Assembly: GCA_963575745.1 (NCBI GenBank)
Contig: CAUYUJ010003447.1
Span: 1,284,284 to 1,314,283, forward strand
Reading direction: 5' to 3'
DNA length: 30,000 nt
From: Prorocentrum cordatum
Taxonomy: Eukaryota > Sar > Dinophyceae > Prorocentrales > Prorocentraceae
The notes under the pieces are model-generated. The model searched no databases, was not told where the DNA came from, and was given only the letters and a program-made list of their open reading frames with translations. How positions within the stretch are numbered: position 1 is the stretch's first letter; the number at the start of each line of letters is the position of its first letter. The translations under genes and the position numbers were made by a program. Shown in pieces: positions 10,250-20,321 of this stretch.

Positions 10250-10855
10250 GGCTGCCAAGATGGCCTTGTGACGGCCCAAGAGGCCTCCAAGGCGGCCCGA
10301 AGTGGGCCCAAAGACGGCCCAGCAGACCTCCAAGATAGCCAAAAGATCGCCCAAGGCTTCAAAGATGGCCCCATGACAATCCAATAAGCCTCCAAGACGG
10401 CTCCAAGAGGGCCCTCAGACGGATCATGAGGCCCCCAAGACGCCAAGATGGCCCCTAGAGAGCCCAGGATGGCACCTAGATGTTCAAGACGAACCTGGAT
10501 GCACCCAAGACGACCTCAGATGGCCTCGAGATGGCTCCAGACGGCTCAGGAGGCCCCCAAGATGCCTCCAAGAGGACATACAGGAAGGCCCGACGAGGCC
10601 AAAAGCGATGTGCTATAGGTGTTTCAGAGACGTTGGTAGTTGCTCCGATTCGGCCGTCCGACTGCCCGAGACGCCCAAACAGACACCCAAGATCGCCCCA
10701 AATCCACAAAAAATCCCCAAAAGGTCCCAGGAGACCCACAAGAGGCCCCAGGAGGCAGCCAAGCTGCGCCTCAGAATCCACAAAAAATCCCCAAAAGGTC
10801 CCAGGAGACCCACAAGTGGCCCCAGGAGGCCCCAAAAGCCAGGCTTCCCTGGGGA
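10250..10855 (+). repeat. CCCAAGAGGCC-family minisatellite, locus 1
   Basis: Imperfect units such as GGCCCAAGAGGCCTCCAAGA and CCAAGACGGCC on the plus strand. The same family recurs at 23065-23440 and 24225-24390 (opposite orientation) and at 24670-25300 (same orientation). Confidence 0.8.
10701..10830 (+). repeat. 74-bp tandem duplication
   Basis: Positions 10701-10756 and 10775-10830 are identical at 55 of 56 bases (AATCCACAAAAAATCCCC at the start), offset 74. It lies within the CCCAAGAGGCC family and is much better conserved than its surroundings, so it is a recent duplication. An offset of 74 would shift any reading frame. Confidence 0.93.
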
Positions 10856-10869
10856 AGCACATAGCCAAT

Positions 10870-11560
10870 AACTTGGCCTGGCTTAGGCTCAACGTTTGGC
10901 CGCACGGGCGTTTCCAAAAGGCAGGGGGCGGCGATGATTCGCCGCAGGCGCCTTCGATAATAGCATTCTCGCCCCAGCGAGGGCCACATTTCTGGATCCG
11001 ATTGCTTCCTCGTCGATGTCGCAGCCTTCATTTCCTTTTCCGAGCCCTCGCCTTCTCCTGGTACTCCTGGTCATCTCGCTCGTGCTCTTGCTCGGGCTGC
11101 TGGAATTCCTCCTCGTCCTCCTCCTATCTCAGTCTCCTCCTCTCCTTCGTGCTCATCATCCGCCGCCTCCTACTCCAGTGTACGCAGCCCCCTTTTTCCA
11201 GATTGAGCCTATGTAACACTGTGACACACGTGGCGTAACAATCAGCACAGCGAAAAGGGATGTTAGGGATGGATCGGATGTCGGATGTGGCGCGAACGCA
11301 GCGAGCTTGTCTCCTCCCCCTCTCTCTCTCTATCCCTCTCTCTCTCTCCCAATCCTGAATCCCTCACCCCTGCTCGGGGCTAGACAGACCCTCCCTGGGC
11401 AAGCTCAAAACGACCAGGCGCAGCAGAACTGCATCGCCAAGGCGGGGGGGGGTCTGCGCTTCGGTCTCCGGAAAGCCTGCGTTGTGTTGCTCCCGCGAGC
11501 CCACTGTCTGCAAAGGGTGGGGGATGGAGGAGGAGCCGAGGAGTGAACACGGAGAAGTAG
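10870..11560. other. Stretch with no supported gene
   Basis: Mixed sequence with a pyrimidine-rich part (11040-11180) and a (TC)n run at about 11320-11350. No domain seen in any frame. Confidence 0.5.
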
Positions 11561-11569
11561 GGACGTGGG

Positions 11570-11850
11570 AGGAGGAAAGAATGAAGAGGAAGGAGGGAAG
11601 GAGGGAAGGAGGGAAGGAGGAGGAGGGCGAGAATTGAGGCGAAGGGACCTGGGAGGGGAAGGAGGCTGAGCGAGGATCACGAGTACAAGCATGCATGAAC
11701 ACTATTGGCAATGGGAGCTCCGACCTCCGATGAAGACAAGCCTGCATCGGAGAGGGAGGAGGAGGAGGAGGAGGAGGAGGAGGAGGAGGAGGAGGAAGAG
11801 GAGGGTGGTAGACCAGGGAGGAGGGCGGAGGGAGGAGCTTAGAGAGCCGC
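11570..11850. repeat. Purine-rich tract with a (GGA)n core
   Basis: GAAGGAGG units at 11580-11640 and a near-perfect GGA run at about 11750-11800. Confidence 0.85.
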
Positions 11851-12104
11851 CGTCCTCTCAAATGGCACTATTCTGACCTGGGCCACCTGGCCGGTGGGGT
11901 GGCCGACCAACGACGTCAGTGGATACACCGCGCGGGGCTTTGAGGCAGCAAGCCTGCAAGCAGGCCTGTGCCTGCACGAGACGCTCGCAACAGCTACATC
12001 CCCCAGGCTGCTCACGCAGCCTGGACTACATCCCCCAGACTGCTCAGGCAGCCTGGAGTCCTCACCATTCTCGTCCCTCCAACTGCACCTCTTCCTCCCC
12101 TTCC

Positions 12105-12159
12105 GCTTCATCAGTATCATCTGCATCACCATCTACATCACCATCTACATCTACATCTA

Positions 12160-12212
<53 letters not shown>

Positions 12213-12237
12213 GCATCATGATCAGCATCAGCAGCAG

Positions 12238-12278
<41 letters not shown>

Positions 12279-13200
12279 GCAGCATCATCATCAGCATCAG
12301 CAGCAGCATCATCATCAGCAGCATCATCTGCATCATGATCATGTTCAACATCATCGTCATCAGCGTCATCAGCGTCATCAGCGGCATCCTCATAATCAGT
12401 ATCATCATCATCAGTAGCATCAGCATCAGCATCAGCATCAGCATCAGCATCACCACCATCATAATCATCATAATCATCAGCAGCATCATAATCGGCATCA
12501 CCATCATCATGATCACACAAATAAGCATAATCGTCATCAGCCCCATCATAATTATCAGCATCAGCATCATCATCGTCAGCATCGTGAGCTTCATCATCAT
12601 CAACGGCATCAGCGTCAACATCATCATCAAGATCATCAGACGCATCAGTCCCATCAGTATCACCATCATCAACATCAGCAGCATCATTATCATACTCATC
12701 AGCAGCAACAGCATCATCATCATCAGCAGCATCATCATCATCAGCATCAGCATCAGCCTTCTCGTCAGCATCATCAGCAGCATCAGCATCAACATCCTCA
12801 TTATCAGTAGCATCACTATCAGTAACATCATGATCAGCATCATCATCAGCATCAGCAGTATCAGCATCATCAGCAGCAGCATCAGCACCATCATTACCAA
12901 CACCATCACCATCACCATCACCCTCGCCATCACCATCACCATTATCATTACCATTGCCGTCACCATCTCCACCATCAGCAACATCACCATCATCACCATC
13001 ATCATCATCAGCAGCACCATCATCACCATCATCATCATCATCATCATCATCATCACCATCTCCACCATCAGCAGCATCAACAACAACATCGCTATCGCGA
13101 ACGGCATCAGCAACAGCCTCAATCTCATCATAACAGCATCAACATCCAGATTAACATCAGCAACAACGTCAACATCAGCATCATCATCATTATCCTCAAC
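12105..13200. repeat. Long (TCA)n/(CAG)-interrupted microsatellite
   Basis: About 1.1 kb of ATC/TCA trinucleotides with regular AGCAGC and ACCATC interruptions. Long ORFs on both strands (Ile/Ser-rich plus, Met/Leu-rich minus, His-rich or Asp-rich in other frames) are translations of the repeat. Confidence 0.95.
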
Positions 13201-13674
13201 GCTCCCTTTTCACCCCCTCCACTCCTTTTCTTCCTCACAATCAATCCAGCGATCAATCCACATCATCATCCACACACGTATCACCCTGACGTCCTCATCC
13301 ACTCACCCGCCTTTTCTACTCGCTCGCTCGGGGGCCCTAGCGGGGTCCCTCCTCCTCCCCCTCCCTCCTCACCTCCAAGAGTAATTTCAAAAACTGGCAA
13401 TCCCCAGGGCGGCCGCCCCGAGATCAGGCGGCCTCGGCGTCCACGACGCCTCCGAGCGCGCGCGGCGTGCGCGGCGAAAACGGACGGTGGGGAGGCGCGA
13501 ACAGCTGGGGAGGAACGGGGGGCGGAGAGGAGGAGGCGGAGGGGCGGAGGGGAGAGGACGGAAGCGAGAGGGCTCTGTGCGAGGAAAGAAAGCTGAACGG
13601 AGACAAAGTCAGAACAAAGTCTATTCTGCGACATGGCGGTTCTGAAAGGTGCATCGGGCACCACAACCTTCGCA

Positions 13675-13703
13675 GAGCGCTCTCGAACGCTCCGAGAGCG
13701 CTC
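13675..13703. repeat. Perfect 11-bp inverted repeat with a 7-nt spacer
   Basis: GAGCGCTCTCG at 13675-13685 and its complement CGAGAGCGCTC at 13693-13703 could form a stable stem-loop with loop AACGCTC. No run of T follows, and no gene is adjacent, so no role is assigned. Confidence 0.8.
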
Positions 13704-13994
13704 CAAATGCCCATCCTGCACTCGACCTAACGAGACTAAAAATAATCACGTGCATAGAAATAAACTATTGGAGGCCCACACGGACTTCTTGCATCTGCGC
13801 TCAGCCCCCCTCCATGGCGCGCAGAGCTCGCCAGGGGCGGCGCCGGAGGCGTCGCCAGGGGGGCCAAGATCCAATCAAAAAAATCCGCGCGTCCAAACGT
13901 CTATGGTCGTGCCCTGTATTCTTCCTCGAGGGAGGAAGGTGGAGATGAGAGGGGGCGATAGCCTCCAGAATGATGTGAGCTTGGACGCTTCTCC

Positions 13995-14092
13995 ATCACT
14001 ATCATCTCTCTTCCTCCCCTTCCTCCTCGTCCTCCTCGTCCTCCTCCTCCTCTTCCTCCTCCTCCTCCTCCTCCTCCTCCTCCTCATCCTAA
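13995..14092. repeat. (CTC)n/(CTCGTC)n microsatellite
   Basis: CCTCCTCGTC units passing into near-perfect CTC repeats. Confidence 0.9.
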
Positions 14093-14249
14093 GGGGGGAC
14101 GAAGAAGGGGGCGGAGACGATGGGGGAGAAAGGGCAAGGACGACGGCGGCGACGAGAGCCCCCCGAGCGGGGCGGCGAGCTCCTGCGCTGCCGGGTTCGG
14201 GGCCAACGTTCACCTCCCGCGGTTGGTTTAGGGAGGGGGACCTCGCTCG

Positions 14250-14440
14250 GGGGGGCGATCCTGGGCCCTCGACCTGCGAGCGATCCTCGTTCCTCGATTC
14301 TCGATCCCGCGAGCGCCCAACCTCGATCCTCGACATTCGCTGGCCGATCCTCGGCCACCATTCTGGATCCTCGAGGGCCGATCTTCGATCCTCGTCTTTG
14401 GAGCGATCCTGGGTCCTCGATGCTCGATCCCTCCCGGGTG
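14250..14440. repeat. GATCCTCG-type degenerate minisatellite, right locus
   Basis: CGATCCTCG, TCGATTCTCGATCC and GATCCTCGAGG words, the same family as 541-870 but some 13.5 kb away. Confidence 0.7.
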
Positions 14441-14459
14441 GGACGAAAGAGGTGGTAGC

Positions 14460-15340
14460 CAAAGGGGGGATTAGCTCACTCGTGGTAGCGGTACATCAAC
14501 AGAATTTGCCACGATTTGGAATTCAATATACGCAGGGAACATGCTTCCATAAAACACCTTGCGGCCCAAACTCACGCGCGATGGCGCGAGTAGGGTCGCA
14601 AGAAAATTCGAAGCAGGAGTGGGTACAGTAGAAAGTTGCGGAAAGAGCGGGGGGCCGCGCTGGCCGCCATGAGGGGGCCCGAGGGGGTCAGATAACACCC
14701 CGGCGCGCCCCTTTGGAGGAACGGGCGTCCTGTACACCCCAGAGGGCCAACGCCCACAACGACGAATCAGTCCGTACGTCGACACAGCCGTCGCGAAGAA
14801 AAGGGTTCGATTGAGAGGAGTAAATATCGAATTGGACCTGTGTGCGCAGCTGAACCTACAAGATGTATAAAACTGGTTTCGTTGTTTTGGTTAAGTCTAT
14901 ACAGCGTTTGATTGGGCCCATCCACGCTTAAAAAAATGCGGGGGAAACGGAAGACGAAGAAAAGGGCGATCGCCGACCAGGAGCAAACCATCCACGGGAA
15001 TTGCCCGCAAATGCTCGGCGTCGGCTTGGAGACACGTTGCAGTTACCCCCGCCCCCGTGCCAACCCAATCCCACGCGAGCGAAGAGAGGGGAGCATAAAT
15101 TGAAATGGGGACAAGGACAGGAGGAAGCCACGGGAAAAGGGGCGGGGGTAGCGAAGGAGAAAAGACTACGAAATAAGGGAGGGGCGGTGGGAAAGCGTGT
15201 TGGGGTTCTCTCGGGCTCTCTTGAAGCTCTCTTGGGCTCTCCAGGCCTGAACGAGGGGATTAAGGCGAGGTTCCAGGGGGGGCCCTCCAAAGCCTGAGTC
15301 AGGACCGCCTGCGGCTCGCCTAACTGGAGCTGCCTGCGTG
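14460..15340. other. Stretch with no supported gene
   Basis: Ordinary-complexity sequence left of the LINE target. Short ORFs only; no domain recognised. A GGTTCGATTG word at about 14804 resembles a tRNA B box but no cloverleaf could be drawn around it. Confidence 0.5.
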
Positions 15341-15365
15341 TTGGCACGGTCGGAGTTGAAGGGCG

Positions 15366-15442
15366 ATTGTGATGGTGATGGTGATGGTGGTGATGGTGAT
15401 GATGATGATGGCGATGATGATGATGCTGATGATGGTGATGAT
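15366..15442. repeat. ATG/GTG microsatellite, left part of the split target
   Basis: Imperfect GATGGT/GATGAT repeats on the plus strand, ending exactly where the LINE begins. Joined to 20363-20414 without the element, it would form one continuous imperfect repeat of about 130 bp, so the two blocks are best read as halves of one pre-insertion tract. Confidence 0.85.
15422..15442. repeat. Target-site duplication, copy at the 3' end of the LINE
   Basis: This 21-bp stretch beginning GATGCTGATGATGG is identical to 20342-20362. It abuts the last element base at 15443. Both copies lie in ATG-type microsatellite, so chance identity is more likely than in unique DNA, but the pattern of interruptions (GCTG, GGTG) is shared exactly and the right copy starts where the spliced leader begins. 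Confidence 0.8.
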
Positions 15443-15474
15443 ACGGACTCCCACCCGCGGGCACTCCTGCGTCT

Positions 15475-16559
15475 TCAGGTAGCAGCGAGCAGCTGGACGC
15501 GGGCGCACTTCCGACACAGGGCTCTAACCCTGGCATGCACCATCGGAGCGGCAGCGGCTCTCGAGTTAAAAGCGGCATGGATCACATCAGTGGCAACATG
15601 CAGAGAGAGGAGAGAACCAGACACGGCGATTGGCGGCGCGGCAAGACCAGAGGCAGTAGTAAAAGAAACAGCCTCCCACCAAGTGGGGGGCACGGGCAGA
15701 ATAGAGCGGAGACAGGCAAGGATATGAGGGAAGCGAAGGTAATGCTTCATGGTGTCGCTACTTTCGGCGTAGCACCCGAACTGCAAGAATTCGCTCGGTT
15801 CCTGCATCGAGCGGCTGTGCCCCAACAATTAATCCAAGTTTTCAAAATGGCGGCTAATATCAAGGGGGCCAGCTGTTTGGCAGCCCACCCGAAACGAATC
15901 GGCGCAGTATCTAGTTCCTGGCGCGAGAGCTCTAATTTCCAGCATTTAAACCGAGGGGCCAGAGACGCACGAACATGTCTGGAGCCCAACTTAAACACGC
16001 GCTTGCACGCAGACCTCTGAAAGCGGGGGCCGCCCCAGCAATTTATAAGGACACCAGGGATATCAGACAGAGCCTCAACGTTTTCATGTAGACAGAAGAA
16101 GACCGAGTTGCGGAACATATGCTGATACTCGTGGGCCACAACGTAGCCCCCGTCCTCCCAGAGTCCGCCGGACATCCCAACTTGGCGGTGGTAGGCGGTA
16201 GCTTTGAGAGCATTTCGAAACATAAACGCACGGACTTCGCACTCCAAGTCACGCAGATTAGGTCTCAGCCGGAGGTCTTCAAGCTTGAGGGGGGTGAGGT
16301 GGGAGATCGAGAGCATGGCACTGTGCGCGAGTAGCTGGCCAGCTTCGCGATGCGGATCGCGAACTTCACGACGCGCAGGAAATAATTGTCCGACATATAG
16401 CAGGACCGACGCCCCCGCTGAGTTGAACCAGGCAATGGAGCTTAGCAGCGAGAGACCAGCAGCTTTCACTTCCCGACCTCGCGCGGCAACTTTGCAGGCA
16501 GGGGCATGCCACGAGCGTAGAGCAGCAGAACGTCCTATCACTACCAAGGTAGTTAGCAT
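15475..16559 (-). pseudogene. LINE ORF2 C-terminal region (thumb and His/Cys tail), frameshifted
   Basis: The stretch from 16559 reads RSWHAPACKVAARGREVKA, then AGLSLLSSIAWFNSAGASVL and LYVGQLFPARREV. This is the usual segment after the RT core in dinoflagellate-type LINEs. It is entered by a frame change near 16545 and left by another near 15830. The final part, LQFGCYAESSDTMKHYLRFP (15729-15790), looks like the C-terminal zinc-knuckle block of LINE ORF2, with one Cys and the His-Tyr kept and a later Cys apparently replaced by Phe. The ORF ends at 15475, leaving only about 30 nt of 3' untranslated sequence before the element end. The segment shows no stop within either frame portion. Confidence 0.75.
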
Positions 16560-17957
16560 GTTCGCCGATCTTAAACATCGTAGCGTCTAGGCCGTGTGCT
16601 AAGAACTTATGAAGATCATTTTCCCTGTCGTAGCGTAGCGTGACTATGATCGTCTTAGCACAGCTAATAATAAGACCAGACGCACGGCTTACACGCTGAA
16701 AGTCAAAGATGCCGAGCAGCTGGCGAAAGACATCGCGGCAAGCGATGCCTATGTCGTCGGCAAACGCCCCCAGCTCGCCTGCGTCTCCCGGGGGCCTGGA
16801 CAGCAGGGCTCGCACGAAAGGTTCGATGGCGAGAGCAAACAGAGAGCCACTGAGCGGGCAGCCTTGACGCACTCCGCGCAGCAGAGGAAAGCCGTCAGAA
16901 ATAATGCCCCAAACATGACGTTGATGACAACGTTGGAGTAGAGATTCTGAAACACCCGAACAATGGTCCCAGGGGCGCCCATTCGTAGCAAGACTTTTCA
17001 GATCCAGTCATGGTCCAGGGAAGGAGACCCCGCGGTGAAATCGAAGAACGCGCAGCCTACCTCTGTGTTCGCGTGGAGCACATCTTCGAACGCCAGAAAC
17101 CCGTCGAGGCTGATGATGTTGTCGGACGGGTTGCGCCCTCTAATGAAACCTCTTCGGCGAGCGCCACACAAGGACCCCGCAGCTTTAGCAGGGCTAGGGG
17201 CCACAAACGATTTTCATGCCAGTATTACTGAAGGCATTGGGGCGGGTGATTCCAGGGGCCCTTTCGACCCCCGAGGGCCCTTCAGCATCTAGTGCTTTGG
17301 GCAAGAGAACGCACAGACCAGCGTTGACGTCCTCCTGGACCTCGCTACCCTCGAGGATGGCAAGGTAGAGGCTGTGCAGCGAGCGATGGCCTGTCTCTCC
17401 ACAAGCCTGCCAGGCAGAGAACGGCGCGCCGTCGATGCCAAGGCTGGAGTCCGTAAGCTGTTCAACGTGCCTTAAGAACTGGGGGCAGGGGATCTTCCAT
17501 TCAAAGTCAAGGGGGAGGGCGCGAACGAATTGAAGAAGCCAATCTTGGTCAGCTGGGCAAGTAGAGCGTCTGCTGTGGACATCGCCCCAATGACGAGCAA
17601 GCGCAGCGGCAGCAGCACGAGGCCCATGCTCGACCGAACCGTCTGGAAGAGAAACGCCTGACAGATGCAATATCCGAGACCTTGTGGCCCATTGGGCCGT
17701 GTGACGGGCACTCCGTGGTTTACGGGTCGCGTGGGTAAAAGCCGAGCGCGACTATCATTCTCAACCTCTTCGAGTTGCTCTTCCGTGAGAGCACGGCCGT
17801 GAGCAGCAGAAAAGTTGTGGATGGCGGGTTTGTCCAGCCACAGCAGCGGCTCGGTGCCGATGAAAGTTCTCAGCTCGGGAACAGCGTGGATGGCACTAAG
17901 GGTGGCCCGCAAACCTTGCCGTTTCATGGCTCGGTGCACCGCGAACGCCCGCGCCAT
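16560..17957 (-). pseudogene. LINE ORF2 reverse transcriptase domain, frameshifted and with a stop codon
   Basis: This is the RNA-dependent DNA polymerase that copies element RNA at the nicked target. Upstream linker: MARAFAVHRAMKRQGLRATL (17957 downward). Then ALARHWGDVHS, DSSLGIDGAPFSAW and LCVLLPKAL match the N-terminal RT blocks, followed by RRGFIRGRNPSDN. Motif A is FFDFTAGSPSLDHDW (FFDF at 17037-17048, catalytic Asp). Motif B is VRQGCPLSGSLF (16843-16869). Motif C is AFADDIGIA (16741-16767, FADD instead of the commoner YADD). GLIISCAKTIIV follows as motif D. The frame changes near 17690, 17205 and 16900. A TGA at 16998-17000 replaces the Trp expected right after motif A; the next codons KVLLRMGAP continue in the same frame. 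The catalytic aspartates are kept although the ORF is broken. Confidence 0.9.
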
Positions 17958-17975
17958 GGCTTCTGCCCGCGACCC

Positions 17976-18006
17976 GGGGGGGGGGGGGGGGGGGAACTTT
18001 TTTTTT
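17976..18006. repeat. G19 run followed by AAC and T9 inside the LINE
   Basis: Plus strand: 19 G, then AAC, then 9 T. It lies between the endonuclease and the pre-RT linker and coincides with a change of reading frame in ORF2. Runs of this length are prone both to polymerase slippage and to sequencing or assembly error, so the frame change here is weak evidence of decay. Confidence 0.9.
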
Positions 18007-18060
18007 GTTCACAAGACTTGCCCGCCTCAAACATAAGGAGCTCTAATATCCCGAATCCGT

Positions 18061-19129
18061 TCAAAAAACATTGTCAGAGAGATCTTGTTCCCGAATGAGC
18101 TGCTCGAGAACTTCGTTAAAGAGCGGGGGCCTGCTAACCCACGAGGGAATGGTCGGCCTACCTGCGCGCTCCTGTGGCGAAAGCGCCACGCGCACAGGGC
18201 AGTGATCGCTCGGCTGGTTCGAGTCAAAGACAGACCACTGAGAGCTGGCCATGGTATGCATGTCTAAAAAGCATGTGGTGTACATGTTGGTGTATATACA
18301 ATAAAGGCGACCCACTGAGATGAGCTCTGATCCTTCATATGCGGCAAGTGTGGGATTGGCCTTGTACCACCCAGCGAAGCTGCTAAACTTCTGCGCGAAG
18401 AACTTGCCAAGGGAGCTGGGAAGATAATGCTCGCGATCGGCTGCTAATGCATACATGCCTTCCCCGACCTCATAGAAATTACAGTCGCCAAGCAAGAGCG
18501 CCGTGCACTTGTCGGGCGGGGGCATGCGCGACGCCAGAAGAGAGAGCTGCCTCTTGTTCTCGATGAAGGGGGCTTGCGGGCAGAAGTGGATGTTAGATTT
18601 TGGAGAGAGCCATGCGCGCCAGAGAGCAGAACAGAGCGGATGCGACCAGCAACAATGATGCCGTGCTCGACGTGATCGAAAGGCTCGAGCAAACGCTTGT
18701 GAATTACAATCAGAGAACCACCTGATGCAGCAGAGCAGAGGAAGCTGGGGAAGCCCTCGACGCCAGGAACTTCACGCTTAATAGAATCTTCATCGCCTAT
18801 GTGTCCATGAGTCTCTTGTAAACATAGAATATGATGTCTTTGAATGAGGTAGGTTCGCCTACTGAACTTAAGGCTCTGTGAACTTCTAGATCCCAGAAGG
18901 TGCCCAAAAAACGCGCGAGCATTCCAAGTGGAGGCCGAGAAGTGAGCACGGGGGGGGGGGGGGGGGCGCTCTGGGATAGCGCATCAGCTCGAGCACTAGC
19001 GCTGGCAGTGTCATGCGAGCTGGTCTCGCTGCTAGAGTCGTCAGAGGAGGAAGCAGAGGGCGAGGAGGAAGCGCCGTCAGAATCAGAAGAGGAAGAAGAC
19101 AGCGACGAAGGTGTTCTTGTCTGCTGCAC
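18061..19129 (-). pseudogene. LINE ORF2 N-terminal part: Ser/acidic linker and APE-type endonuclease, frameshifted
   Basis: The endonuclease nicks target DNA so the exposed 3' end can prime reverse transcription. The region opens with a Ser/Asp-rich linker (MQQTRTPSSLSSSSSDSDG, 19129 downward), crosses a C17 run (18950-18966) where the frame changes, and enters the EEP/APE fold at WNARAFFGHLLG (about 18930). Visible active-site blocks are LQETHG (QETHG at 18804-18818, metal-binding Glu), GDCNF (18475-18489, Asp/Asn), SVGRLYCIYTN and SDHCPV (18193-18210, catalytic Asp-His). A second frame change lies near 18600, between AHGSLQ and KSNIHFCPQ. Gly-Arg-Leu stands where many family members have a conserved Asp (RIDRIY type), which could be a damaging change. 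The C-terminal tail (LIREQDLSDNVF) ends at 18061, close to a second homopolymer region. Confidence 0.85.
18950..18966. repeat. G17 run inside the LINE (C17 on the coding strand)
   Basis: The run encodes Pro repeats between the Ser/acidic linker and the endonuclease domain. The linker frame and the endonuclease frame differ by one base across it, so a change of one or two bases in run length would restore continuity. Confidence 0.9.
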
Positions 19130-19171
19130 TGGATCGGCACCCCGTCAGGGGTAAGTTGAAGGCCGAGAAGC

Positions 19172-20121
19172 TCATTCCGCGGCTGCCTTGATCAAGTTGC
19201 GGGCTTCATGCTCGGAGATGCCCCACTCAGCAAGGCCGGGAACGCTCGGAACGTACTCTACGATGCCCTTGGCGTCGATCTTCATGTGGAACAGCACCCA
19301 CAGCTCATCAGCGCAGGTGATGTTGAGACTCTTGCGGTCGCCGTTAGCGCCAAGTTTGTACTCCTCGGACCAGTGGCCCTTCTGCTTCAGCGCGTTGGGC
19401 GTGACGACCCACAGCGGCGAGGACAGGCGTTGAACTTCACGAACGTCCCGAGGCGTATCACCACGAACATGAATCGGCAGCGACTTCTTGCGGTGCCTAC
19501 CGTAGAAGGCGATGGTCGACGAGTTGTCCTTGCATAGAGTGGTGAACCTGTGGGCCAAGTCTTCCGATGTGAACTCCACGGAGTAGCTCATGGCGATGCC
19601 CGCGAATTGTAAATCAGCTCCGTCTTGCAGGTCAGGCGGAAGTCGAGCACCGAGAGCGGCCCAATGCATTTTACGTTCACCACGAAGCAGAGGACGACTA
19701 AAACCTTGAACCCAACGACGATTTGGATTGGTATCTTCATCAGCAGCAGCGGCGGAAGCCCCGGCTGGAGCAGCAGAAGCACGAGTTGAACCAGAACCCC
19801 AGACGACGAGCGCGACTCCATCTGCTGTCGTAGTTCAGAAAGCGTCTGTTCCATAGCCTCCATCCTGCCATTCAACTGGGTACTGGTGCCCATCGCCTCG
19901 ACGTCAATCGGCTGCCCCTGGGCGATGGCTGAGATGTTAGCTGCGAGGACCTCGAACTTGGACTGGTGCTCCTGGTAGGTGATGTGCATGGAAGCCTTCA
20001 TATTAGCGAACTCGTTTGTGACAGTGTTGAGGGCGTGGTCGTGAATGGCCAGCGAGCTCTGAATTTCCCACGATTTCCCCATCAGCTGCTCGAGCTGCGA
20101 CTGAGATGTGTTGAGCGCCAT
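19172..20121 (-). pseudogene. LINE ORF1 (nucleic-acid-binding, Gag-like), frameshifted
   Basis: ORF1 proteins of LINEs bind the element RNA and help form the transposition particle. The frame is open from the leader (20331); the first in-frame ATG is at 20119-20121, giving a 5' leader of about 200 nt. Roughly the first 100 residues after that ATG are helical with regular hydrophobic spacing (LEQLMGKSW, then MEAMEQTLSELRQQMESR), a likely coiled coil for self-association. Near 19800 the frame changes. It resumes one base out with an Ala-rich linker and NRRWVQGFSRPLL, then a compact mixed region ending KAAAE and TGA at 19172-19174. NPNRRWVQGF resembles the start of the possible RNA-recognition-like region of dinoflagellate LINE ORF1 proteins. 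That similarity is from memory and was not searched. The break lies by a GGGG run and could be a sequencing slip. Confidence 0.75.
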
Positions 20122-20306
20122 GGCGATGCTGTACTCGCGTGCCGAGAGTTGGTCGAGGCTGCTGCCCCCGACTGAATCGGCAGGCACTGTAGACGGATAT
20201 GTCGCTGCCAAAATGGAGCGCGAAAGAACAGACTCCCACCCACTGAAGGGCCCCTGGTCGGGAGTCTGTGGGTGCTGATCTGGCCAGCTGCCTCGAGAGA
20301 TGGCAA

Positions 20307-20321
20307 CTTGAGCCAAAATGG
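20307..20321 (-). repeat. Truncated spliced-leader relic
   Basis: An exact second copy of the last 15 nt of the leader (CCATTTTGGCTCAAG) lies directly downstream of the full leader. This length is what results if a new leader is spliced onto the AG inside an older genomic leader (CCGTAG, then CCATTTT). It therefore records an earlier cycle of trans-splicing, reverse transcription and integration. It is 15/15 identical to the full leader. Confidence 0.93.

Noticed and set aside
10480-11238. 252-codon plus ORF as a Pro/Lys-rich protein
   Set aside because: It is built on the CCCAAGAGGCC repeats and contains the 74-bp duplication, which would shift frame; no domain seen.
12157-13131. 324-codon Met/Leu-rich minus ORF and 496-codon Ile/Ser-rich plus ORF
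   Set aside because: Both are translations of a TCA microsatellite with no non-repeat core.
13633-14631. 332-codon plus ORF
   Set aside because: Half is a CTC microsatellite (poly-Leu) and half GATCCTCG repeats; the short unique start has no recognisable motif.
14760-14830. tRNA gene with the B box GGTTCGATTG
   Set aside because: No acceptor stem, anticodon stem or A box could be matched around it.
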